Source of the DNA: a virus
IMG/VR virus record: IMGVR_UViG_3300004460_000011
Coordinates: 1-58,817 of that record
Reading direction: 5' to 3' (one strand)
DNA length: 58,817 nt
The first letter of the stretch is position 1. Each line of letters starts with the position of its first letter. The notes beneath the pieces are model-generated. The model saw nothing but the letters and a program-made list of their open reading frames with translations. It had not been told where the DNA came from and made no database searches. Below, piece after piece: positions 45,296 to 52,570 of the stretch. Made by a program: the position numbers and the translations under genes.

Positions 45296-46588
45296 TTATA
45301 TTTTTTCTATTTCAATTATTTCGGTATTTTCAAACTTTGCTAATTTAGTAGCTCTACCTTTTCTAAAAATACCACCTTCCATTTCGCCACTAAATACTCC
45401 TTTAGGCCCAAAGACATAAGAATCTTTACACATTACATTTTTACTTACATAAGAATCTTCTATCTTACAATCAGCAGCATCAGTTGCACCAAACAAGTTA
45501 CTCTCAAATAAAGATGAATTTATAAGTTCTGAACTAAAGATATCACAATTTAAAATATTACCTTGGATTTTACAATCTACAATATCAATTCCTTTTATTT
45601 CAAAGCATTGCATTAATTCAGCATTTTTCAATTGCATTTTTCCAGTATCAGCATCATAATTAATTAAACCTTCTTTTAGTCCTGCTAAAGTTAAAAGTTT
45701 AAAAATCTCCTCCCTCATTTTAGGATAAAAAGTTTCTACAATTTGATCATACGTTTGTAGGTCAACCATTAATTTTATCCTTGGGAATCTTTTCTTAAAC
45801 GCTTGGTAATCTTTATATGATTCCACTATACCACTATGCTTTTCTAAAACAGCATCTAATTGTTTAAGGTCATTATTGGTATATTGAGGATACATTAAAG
45901 TTTCATATAATGATACAACAAAATGTTCAGTTAAATCCATTATAGTATTATACTTCTTTTCATAATCTTTTCCGCCAAGATATCTAAATTCAATATAATT
46001 TTTAGGTAACTTGGAAAAGTTTACACCATAATACTTTTCAGATACAAACATGTAATTTTTCCATAAGATTTTTTCTGGGGAAGGTTGAGTCATTCCACTT
46101 AAAGGAACAATAAATTTTATTGACTTAGCATAAACAGAATCTTTTCTGTTAGGAAATGCTTCATAAATTTTATTCTCATTAAAATTTAATACAAATTTTC
46201 CAATATCTAAACTTGATACATTTGTAGGAGTTCCTAATTTCTTTCCATCAAATGCTACATTAACATGAATACTACATCGCTCATTAGTGAATCCATTTTC
46301 ACGAATCCACTTTAGAGTTTTTGCAATAATAAGTTTTGATTCAACAAACGGCATTGGCCCAGTGACCAATTCAATCATGCCAGTTCCACCTGAATTATCA
46401 GGCTCTAATTTAAATACTTCATCGGAAGGTGTAAATTCACTATGAGCCTTTTCTTCTATTTGTATTCTTTTATTTAAAACATTAGAAAGACTTCTTTTAA
46501 CCTCGTCTAACCCTTCATTAGCAAAGAATTCAAATTCTAATCCAATCTTGGATGCATATATGGCATTTAATTGTTCGTTAGTGTACAT
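45296..46588 (-). CDS. Predicted amidoligase with C-terminal beta-solenoid
   Basis: This 430-residue protein carries the motifs of glutamine-synthetase-fold amidoligases (PF12224 type): G16LEFE20, an E73-LVTGP strand, C-SIH108VN110V, and E200FR202 followed by YLGG. Such enzymes use ATP to join carboxyl and amino groups and are linked to peptide tagging, cell-wall or metabolite modification. Residues ~326-415 form short repeats with Cys/Ile/Ser periodicity (DCKIQGNILNCDIFSSELIN) like pentapeptide-repeat or beta-solenoid folds, ending GGIFRKGRATKL. The gene sits inside the baseplate cluster, after the S1-like gene. Its ATG is preceded by AGGA, which is buried in a hairpin with a promoter core in the loop. 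Substrate unknown. Confidence 0.72.
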   Translation of the reverse strand: MYTNEQLNAIYASKIGLEFEFFANEGLDEVKRSLSNVLNKRIQIEEKAHSEFTPSDEVFKLEPDNSGGTGMIELVTGPMPFVESKLIIAKTLKWIRENGFTNERCSIHVNVAFDGKKLGTPTNVSSLDIGKFVLNFNENKIYEAFPNRKDSVYAKSIKFIVPLSGMTQPSPEKILWKNYMFVSEKYYGVNFSKLPKNYIEFRYLGGKDYEKKYNTIMDLTEHFVVSLYETLMYPQYTNNDLKQLDAVLEKHSGIVESYKDYQAFKKRFPRIKLMVDLQTYDQIVETFYPKMREEIFKLLTLAGLKEGLINYDADTGKMQLKNAELMQCFEIKGIDIVDCKIQGNILNCDIFSSELINSSLFESNLFGATDAADCKIEDSYVSKNVMCKDSYVFGPKGVFSGEMEGGIFRKGRATKLAKFENTEIIEIEKI

Positions 46589-46592
46589 GTAG

Positions 46593-46624
46593 TTCCTGAT
46601 TTGTTTATATATTCAAACCAGGAA
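46593..46624 (-). promoter_or_regulatory. Hairpin with RBS in the 3' arm and promoter core in the loop
   Basis: Minus-strand TTCCTGGTTTG (46624-46614) pairs with CAAATCAGGAA (46603-46593): 11 base pairs including one G-U, with a 10-nt loop AATATATAAA. The 3' arm contains AGGA, five bases before the amidoligase ATG. Read-through transcripts from the S1-like gene would hide this site. Transcripts started at the loop promoter would lack the 5' arm and leave it free. Confidence 0.65.
46605..46613 (-). promoter_or_regulatory. Late-type promoter core AATATATAA in hairpin loop
   Basis: AATATATAA lies 16 bp upstream of the amidoligase ATG, inside the loop of the inverted repeat at 46593-46624. Confidence 0.55.
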
Positions 46625-46628
46625 TAGG

Positions 46629-47771
46629 TTATGCTATGTTCATGGTAATCTTGCGATCACTAACATTCACACTTCCAATTTTTACATTTATAGAATCACC
46701 TTTAGATAGATCGGTTCCCTTTAATTTAGACTTATGAATTAAACCACTAATACCTTTTTCTAATTCAACAAATGCACCGTATGAAGTTATTTTAGTTACC
46801 TTACCTTCAGATATCATCATAGGTTTATATTTATCATTAACGCCATCCCATAGATCAATCTTAGGACCTAATTGGCTTAATATAATTTTTCTATCTGATA
46901 TAACTTCTTTAGCCCAGAATGTTATTTCATCACCAGGTTTAATACTTCTATCATCCAATGCTTTTTGAAATTCTTCACTTAATTCAGCCTTAGGAATTAA
47001 TCCTGTTAAGCATTCATCAAATTCAGCAAATACACCAAACTTAGTAGTACCTGTTACAAAGCCTATTCTAGGTTCTTTAATAGTCTCATTTAATTTTTCA
47101 ATTGTTGAAGGAATCATTGTTCTTAAATATTCTCTATGGGATACTACAACCGTATCCTTTTCCCTAGAGAATGTTATTGGCATAACAATTATTTCTTTAC
47201 CAACAATAGCACTAAAATCATGTAATTTATTTAAACCTCCTAATGAACCTGGCATAAAACATTTAATGCCTGCAACATCTACCCAATATCCACCATGAAT
47301 TAATTCTTTAACTTTAGCAGTAAAACCAATTGTTGAATTTCCAATAGCCTCTTTAATTTCTCTTAGCTTAACTTCTTTTATAGCATCTGAAATAGAAGCT
47401 ATGACATCACCAGTTTTTGGGTTGGTTTTTATCTTAATGTCAATTTCCATACCAACCTCTAATTGTTCAACAATATAATCAGGTTCTTTTGATAGAGTAC
47501 AATACGCTGTATATTTAGACTGAATGTCAATAAGAGCTCTTTCTCTATCTTTAGATATAAAAGAAACTTCACCTCTTGTAGTGTAAGCTATATTGTCTTC
47601 TATTAATTGAGTTTTTTGTAGAGTGGAATCGTGAAGATTATACATAGAAAGTGCATCAGCAGCATATGCTTCATTTGCCATTAATTTTGTACCTTCTGGA
47701 ACTTGAACTTTTATTTTCTTTGTATCAAATGGATCATCACTTAATTGAATGGTGATTTCTTGCTCGGTCAT
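46629..47771 (-). CDS. Ribosomal protein S1-like protein with four S1 domains
   Basis: This 380-residue protein has four S1 (OB-fold RNA-binding) domains at about 64-130, 148-215, 233-300 and 317-380. The last is canonical (GKVTKITSYGAFVELEKGIS, GLIHKSKL). Bacterial S1 has up to six such domains; the first two bind the ribosome and the rest grip mRNA leaders. The first ~60 residues (TIQLSDDPFDTKKIKVQVPE) are extra. A phage S1 could favour A/U-rich, SD-less phage leaders, or protect or remodel RNA. It lies among baseplate genes between a small gene and the amidoligase, with its own late-type core upstream. Fold assignment is firm; role is inferred. Confidence 0.85.
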   Translation of the reverse strand: MTEQEITIQLSDDPFDTKKIKVQVPEGTKLMANEAYAADALSMYNLHDSTLQKTQLIEDNIAYTTRGEVSFISKDRERALIDIQSKYTAYCTLSKEPDYIVEQLEVGMEIDIKIKTNPKTGDVIASISDAIKEVKLREIKEAIGNSTIGFTAKVKELIHGGYWVDVAGIKCFMPGSLGGLNKLHDFSAIVGKEIIVMPITFSREKDTVVVSHREYLRTMIPSTIEKLNETIKEPRIGFVTGTTKFGVFAEFDECLTGLIPKAELSEEFQKALDDRSIKPGDEITFWAKEVISDRKIILSQLGPKIDLWDGVNDKYKPMMISEGKVTKITSYGAFVELEKGISGLIHKSKLKGTDLSKGDSINVKIGSVNVSDRKITMNIA

Positions 47772-47801
47772 TTTTTTATTTTTAAGAGTGGTTATTATAG
47801 A

Positions 47802-47810
47802 TTATATATT
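47802..47810 (-). promoter_or_regulatory. Late-type promoter core AATATATAA
   Basis: AATATATAA lies 30 bp upstream of the S1-like ATG in an 86-bp intergenic region. A short TAGAT/ATCTA inverted repeat flanks it. Confidence 0.5.
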
Positions 47811-47857
47811 TTGTACATCTAATATTAGTTATACTTATAAATTAGTAGATTGTTTCA

Positions 47858-48136
47858 TTAAGTGATTTTACCAGTACCTGTACCTGCTTGGGCAACAGCG
47901 GATCCTGCAGTAACCACAGCAGTAGTTACTAATCCAGTCAGTATGAAAGCATTTATTGCTTTACTTGCTTCTGCTGCAAATGCTTTTCCTCCAGCATCTC
48001 TTATGACTGCTGCTGATGTAGTAACTGCTACATCAGAAGTATTCTTTGCTGCTTTGTCATCCATAGCTTTCATTCCTTTCTCAAAAGCTTTTTCTAATGC
48101 TAATTGTAATGGTCCTATTCCTGCTGATAATGGCAT
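47858..48136 (-). CDS. Small Ala-rich protein with hydrophobic C-terminal helix
   Basis: This 92-residue protein (MPLSAGIGPLQLALEKAFEK...) has an amphipathic, charged first half and an Ala/Val/Gly-rich second half (AFILTGLVTTAVVTAGSAVA) that could be a membrane or buried helix. A similar-length frame exists on the opposite strand, but this strand has the promoter core, the neighbours and the better composition. It directly follows the gp5-like spike gene. It may be a virion or membrane-interacting protein; no family is recognised. Confidence 0.55.
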   Translation of the reverse strand: MPLSAGIGPLQLALEKAFEKGMKAMDDKAAKNTSDVAVTTSAAVIRDAGGKAFAAEASKAINAFILTGLVTTAVVTAGSAVAQAGTGTGKIT

Positions 48137-48158
48137 AATTTATTATTTAATTTATAGT

Positions 48159-48167
48159 TTATATATT
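48159..48167 (-). promoter_or_regulatory. Late-type promoter core AATATATAA
   Basis: AATATATAA lies 22 bp upstream of the ATG at 48136 and overlaps the stop of the gp5-like gene. Confidence 0.5.
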
Positions 48168-49063
48168 TAAAGAGTTTTTACTTGCTTTTGGCTTAATTCA
48201 GCAGGTGTCATTGGTTTTATAGGCGGGCTTGTTGGTACTCCTTTATTTCCAATATGATTATGACTATTAAATAATGACATAAATTTGTTCCCTAATACTA
48301 ATGGTTCACTTGCACCTTCTCCTAATTCTATTGATGATGCATGATTAACAATAGTATTTTTACAATTGATTATTGCATCTTCACAATTAATTTCTGTATT
48401 AGCTCCACTGTTAATTGTAACTTGAGCAGAATGTGTAAAAGTTAAATTACCATCATTAAGCATTACGATAGTATCACCGTTAGCATTTATTATTTCAACA
48501 GAGTTATCAGGTTTTATATTTACAGTAGTTGGACCTTCAGTTGTAGTGTAGTCCATCATTAGCCCTTTTTCTTCTGTAAAGAAAACTTTAATATGTTCCC
48601 CTTCTCTTTCATTAGTTACTTCAGATACACCGTCTTGTAATTCTCCAGTTAAACCAAATGCAGTGTCATAAATTAATACATGAGAATTTTGGTATGAAGG
48701 TTCTACTTCAGCTTTAGTTTCGTCTGAAGGATAAATGTTTTCATGATAAATAGGTTGGTAAAAATTTCCATTATCAAAAGTAAGTCTAACGATAGAACCC
48801 AACTTAGGAATTTCAAATTTACCACTTCCTGTATTACTTCCACCATACATTAATTGATGAGGTCTTGACCACGGTAACGCAGCAGTTGGAATCTTATATG
48901 CACTTTCAGGATCTTCGGGATCTACGCGATCATCCATTTTGCCATATACTCTTATCTTACATCTCCCTTCAAAGATATCATCATTAGTATCTTCAACAAT
49001 ACCAACCCACTGTGTAGATCTTAAATCATCAGAATTAAAATTTTTTGGATTAACTTTTCCCAT
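48167..49063 (-). CDS. gp5/gpV-like baseplate spike protein
   Basis: This 298-residue protein has an N-terminal OB-fold typical of gp5/VgrG/gpV spikes (WVGIVEDTNDDIFEGRCKIR, VYG, then LPKLGSIVRLTF-like KFEIPKLGSIVRLTFDNGNF). A C-terminal beta-helix with short repeats follows (TINSGANTEINCEDAIINCK), ending in a region with HNHIGNKG. The spike punctures the outer membrane at contraction. T4 gp5 (575 residues) has a lysozyme domain between these parts; that domain is absent here. It shares a one-base overlap with the upstream tube-like gene and follows the hub genes as expected. Confidence 0.82.
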   Translation of the reverse strand: MGKVNPKNFNSDDLRSTQWVGIVEDTNDDIFEGRCKIRVYGKMDDRVDPEDPESAYKIPTAALPWSRPHQLMYGGSNTGSGKFEIPKLGSIVRLTFDNGNFYQPIYHENIYPSDETKAEVEPSYQNSHVLIYDTAFGLTGELQDGVSEVTNEREGEHIKVFFTEEKGLMMDYTTTEGPTTVNIKPDNSVEIINANGDTIVMLNDGNLTFTHSAQVTINSGANTEINCEDAIINCKNTIVNHASSIELGEGASEPLVLGNKFMSLFNSHNHIGNKGVPTSPPIKPMTPAELSQKQVKTL

Positions 49064-50499
49064 TAGTCAAATATATTTTCGTCAGTTATAGTAGAATTAG
49101 GAGGAGGTCCTGATGGGCCAAACGCATTAAGAGAAGTTAAACCTCCTAATGTATTAGCAGATGGATCAAATACTTGATCAGAACCACTTAATGTATTATT
49201 TGGTGGATTGGGTGCGCCTAGTGGACTATCACCGATATTTCTTACAGCAGACTCATTACCAAATGTAGGTAATTCTCCACCTTGTATAGCAGCACCTACT
49301 GCTGCGTTAATTAATCCTTGTGGATTTGAAATGGCCCCAAGTAGTTCATTCCTTAAACCGAATACATTTCCTAAAGTAAGACCTTGTATTGCACTTGACA
49401 CAGTTCTACCAACTGCATTAATTGCGCCTTCAGCTGCATTAGCTAGTTGATCTTTTCCAAACTGTTTAAGCTTATCTTTAAATGATGGGTCTGTATTAGA
49501 TGGAATTTTACTTGCATCTAATTTACTATTATAGCCAGAAAATTGAGAAACATTTTCCATTAAACCATAATTCCATTTAATTTGTGTAGTAGCTATATCT
49601 CCGCCATTATTAGTTACACCCTCAAAAACATTTCCGCTTGCACCAGGATCCCACATACATTCAGTAAATTTAAAACCAACCTGAGATGTGTTTTCATTTA
49701 CAAGTTTTTTGGTATCATCCGAATCCTTTGATGGGTTTAGTGCGCCTAACCAATTTCTTACTGTTTTAAATTTTCTAATTTCTTGTACATAAACATACAC
49801 ATCAAATCTTAATAAGTTTTGTGGCACAATAAATCTTTTGTATCTTGTATCATATACAGCCATTTTATATAAACTAAATAATGCTGTAAGTTTTAAATCT
49901 ATTGCCTCTAAACAACCTATAGTAATCCCTTCTTCACCAGTTGTACCAGTATAAGGATCGGTACTAAACGTTGTAGATTTTTGCCAAGCCTCTAATAATC
50001 CTTGTATAGTTTGAAAATAATATGGCCTAGTTTTATTAATTTCTTGAATACCTTGAATAAATGCTTTTAAGTATTCTACTCTGTTTGTTTCTCCAATTTT
50101 TGCTAAATAAGCAACTGCTGACGGTGTTGATGGATAACTACCAGCTCCAGATGGTGGTGTAGATGATGTTCCTCCTAAACCTGAAACGGCAACATCACCG
50201 TTAGCTGTTGGCTTTGGGTTTTGTTCAGGTGGTGTAATACCAGTATTTGCAACAACAGCACCATTAAATAAAGGAGATGAAATATCAAACATTAAACTAA
50301 ATCCAAGATAAGTAGGATCATCTAATGATGTTACCCCATTGCTTCCAGAGCCGTATGCAGTTGTCGGGTTAGCAACAAACTTTTTAGCAAACTCATAACT
50401 TTGTGGAAAACTCCCACTTCCTAGATAGGAACCGAATGGTCCAGCTAATTGAGCCAATGCCTGACTACCTGCGGGGTTTGCTAAATCTATTAAAGGCAT
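49063..50499 (-). CDS. Tail-tube-fold baseplate protein
   Basis: This 478-residue protein has a central region (~230-330) with LLRFDVYVYVQEIRKFKTVR, VGFKFTECMWDPGAS and DIATTQIKWNYGLMENVSQF, matching the strand order of tail-tube-like proteins that join hub to tube (gp48/gp54 class in T4). The N-terminal ~130 residues are Gly/Ser/Pro-rich. The C-terminus (~345-478) is Ala/Gly-rich and low in complexity. It lies between the gp27-like hub and the gp5-like spike. The tube-cap or initiator role is inferred. Confidence 0.55.
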   Translation of the reverse strand: MPLIDLANPAGSQALAQLAGPFGSYLGSGSFPQSYEFAKKFVANPTTAYGSGSNGVTSLDDPTYLGFSLMFDISSPLFNGAVVANTGITPPEQNPKPTANGDVAVSGLGGTSSTPPSGAGSYPSTPSAVAYLAKIGETNRVEYLKAFIQGIQEINKTRPYYFQTIQGLLEAWQKSTTFSTDPYTGTTGEEGITIGCLEAIDLKLTALFSLYKMAVYDTRYKRFIVPQNLLRFDVYVYVQEIRKFKTVRNWLGALNPSKDSDDTKKLVNENTSQVGFKFTECMWDPGASGNVFEGVTNNGGDIATTQIKWNYGLMENVSQFSGYNSKLDASKIPSNTDPSFKDKLKQFGKDQLANAAEGAINAVGRTVSSAIQGLTLGNVFGLRNELLGAISNPQGLINAAVGAAIQGGELPTFGNESAVRNIGDSPLGAPNPPNNTLSGSDQVFDPSANTLGGLTSLNAFGPSGPPPNSTITDENIFD

Positions 50500-50522
50500 A
50501 TTGTTTTATTTTTTTATATTTA

Positions 50523-52007
50523 TTATGTCGTTGGAGTAAACTCTCGACGTTGTAATTTTAATCTCATTCTAACAGGACCAGGTTTAGTTAAAATCCATTC
50601 AACACCAGATATAACATAAAAGCCAGTTAAATATTCATTAACTATACCATTTTCCGAATTAGGATCATTTTCATCCGGATCACCTGTTCTAGTTTGAGGG
50701 GCTTCATCCCCTTCTATGTCATCATTAGATGGTGCTAATAAAGCATTCTTTATTGGGCTAGCAAATTCTAAAATTTGAACATATATTCTACTATATCTAA
50801 CTAAAGCAGGATTAACTGTATCTAATTCTATAACCATTCCCATTTTATTAATCTCAGCGTTATTTTGATAATTCTGAACTGTAGCATATTGAAATTCAGG
50901 ATGAACATTATCGCCCTGTGTACCTAGATATTTGTATTTAACTTGATCATTTCTAGGGCCTTCCACTTCTCCACCTACTATTCTACCTTTTGTAGCAGGT
51001 ATCATTCCTGGTGTATCGTTTGTTAAAGGATCTACAAATTCACTAACCCATTCTTTTGCTTCAAGATCCCAGTATTGAGTGTATCGTTTATAACCGTTTG
51101 CTTTACTAATAGCCCCACTCTTGTTTACTAATTCATGTTTAGATACATACCTTGCACCACCTTGCATCTGAATCATATTACTTAAATAGTTAGGAAATTC
51201 ATCCTCTTGTCCTTCTGATCCTTCAGCACCTATAGTATCTCCAGCATTTTGGCTAAATGTTTGGCTAGCTTCAATTGCACCTTCTTGACTAAATAATCTA
51301 TTTACATCAACCATTGTTAAATAATAATAAGGATCAATATAAGAAGTAAAAAATGTTTCGTCGCTTAAGTAACTATTTGCAACAATGTCTTGTATCCACG
51401 TTTCTGTAGTATCATTAGGATTTGTCCATGTCATAGTATCAGCAGTCTCTTCAACATTAGACGCATACCCTAATTGTAATCTTTCAGCTATATTTAATAG
51501 TGCATCCCAGCTTGTAACTTCTTCTTCATATTCAACATTTTCTGTAAAAAGATTAGGGACAAACATTCTACCCATTATTAAATATTCACTTGCACTTGCA
51601 CCGCCACCGCCGCCAACAGGTTTACAATCAACTATAGTAAAATCTATTCTTATTGGTTTAAACGTAGTTTCATCACCTTGTGATCTAATGTTAACTTGTA
51701 TTAAATCTCCATCCTTAGGATAAAATCTTGAAGTAAAGAATCCATCAACATCAGCAAATTGTATTTTAATAATTGGATAAAAAGCATCATTCTTTAAAGA
51801 AAATAGATTTAACCTATCCATTTGGACATCATATCCATTTACCCTAATATCTGGTACTACCTGAGAAAATTTAGAAGGTTTTTCTTTTAGTGTTGAATCA
51901 TCAGAATTTTCTGACCCACTTTCAACATCCAATATTTCCATTGGATCTAATTCTATAGCGGGTTCTATAACCGTTAATATATTTCTTTCAACTATACTAT
52001 CAGACAT
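50523..52007 (-). CDS. gp27/gpD-like baseplate hub protein
   Basis: This 494-residue protein fits the hub family (T4 gp27, P2 gpD): a first beta domain with GYDVQMDRLNLFSLKNDAFY and FYPKDGDLIQVNIR, then a second domain with SWDALLNIAERLQLGYASNV, WTNPNDTTETWIQDI and SYIDPYYYLTMVDVN. A C-terminal GFYVISGVEWILTKPGPVRM strand set follows. The hub trimer links the spike to the tail tube. Four glycines in a row (~133-136) mark a loop. It is followed by tube-like and gp5-like genes, which supports the call. Confidence 0.7.
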   Translation of the reverse strand: MSDSIVERNILTVIEPAIELDPMEILDVESGSENSDDSTLKEKPSKFSQVVPDIRVNGYDVQMDRLNLFSLKNDAFYPIIKIQFADVDGFFTSRFYPKDGDLIQVNIRSQGDETTFKPIRIDFTIVDCKPVGGGGGASASEYLIMGRMFVPNLFTENVEYEEEVTSWDALLNIAERLQLGYASNVEETADTMTWTNPNDTTETWIQDIVANSYLSDETFFTSYIDPYYYLTMVDVNRLFSQEGAIEASQTFSQNAGDTIGAEGSEGQEDEFPNYLSNMIQMQGGARYVSKHELVNKSGAISKANGYKRYTQYWDLEAKEWVSEFVDPLTNDTPGMIPATKGRIVGGEVEGPRNDQVKYKYLGTQGDNVHPEFQYATVQNYQNNAEINKMGMVIELDTVNPALVRYSRIYVQILEFASPIKNALLAPSNDDIEGDEAPQTRTGDPDENDPNSENGIVNEYLTGFYVISGVEWILTKPGPVRMRLKLQRREFTPTT

Positions 52008-52010
52008 ATC

Positions 52011-52556
52011 TTATGATTCAGTATTTGTACTATTTCTTGTCGGTAGATTTGCCCCTAATTTAATTTTACCTCCTTCATATACTTTAGCATCTTGTCCTTG
52101 CTGTAGCATATTTGGTGGAATAGGTGACTTTACTCCATTCTTTTTTGTTTTAGCTTTTTGTATTAATCTTTGGATTCGTGATTGATCTTTTTCACTCTGT
52201 CTTCCAGTATCAACATACTGAGCCAATGAAGCACTTGGTCGTTCTGCGGGATTTGGTCTCTTATAAACTAAATCTAATTGTTCTAATTTAGGTATTGCCA
52301 AAACATCACCTTCTTGAATAGTAAAAGGATTAAAGATATTATTAACAACACATATTGCATCTAAATAAGCATCCGTTCCATAATACATCTGAGAAATTTT
52401 ATCTATACGGCCTATCTGGTCTTGCTGAACGTAATGTAAAGCCTTAACACCAAGTTCTCTTTTATATTTAAAGGAAGGTGCAGTTAAATCAAAATATTGT
52501 TGGCCTGTTTTTTCATCAGACAATTTATTTTTTAATGTAAGAGATTTAATGTTCAT
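52011..52556 (-). CDS. LysM-domain baseplate protein (gp53-like)
   Basis: This 181-residue protein has a LysM-like module at ~42-90: DQIGRIDKISQMYYGTDAYL, then CVVNNIFNPFTIQEGDVLAI and P. The order (helix, YYG turn, helix, N-x-F, GD-x-L-x-IP) is typical of LysM domains in T4 gp53 and other baseplate proteins, where they stabilise the wedge-hub contact rather than bind peptidoglycan. A basic linker (RLIQKAKTKKNGVK) follows. It sits immediately upstream of the hub gene. Confidence 0.72.
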   Translation of the reverse strand: MNIKSLTLKNKLSDEKTGQQYFDLTAPSFKYKRELGVKALHYVQQDQIGRIDKISQMYYGTDAYLDAICVVNNIFNPFTIQEGDVLAIPKLEQLDLVYKRPNPAERPSASLAQYVDTGRQSEKDQSRIQRLIQKAKTKKNGVKSPIPPNMLQQGQDAKVYEGGKIKLGANLPTRNSTNTES

Positions 52557-52570
52557 ATTTATTTATTCTT

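Noticed and set aside
47862-48170. Plus-strand 102-codon frame antisense to the small Ala-rich gene
   Set aside because: All other genes are on the minus strand, the minus frame has a promoter core upstream, and the plus frame is explained by Ala/Val-rich codons read in reverse.
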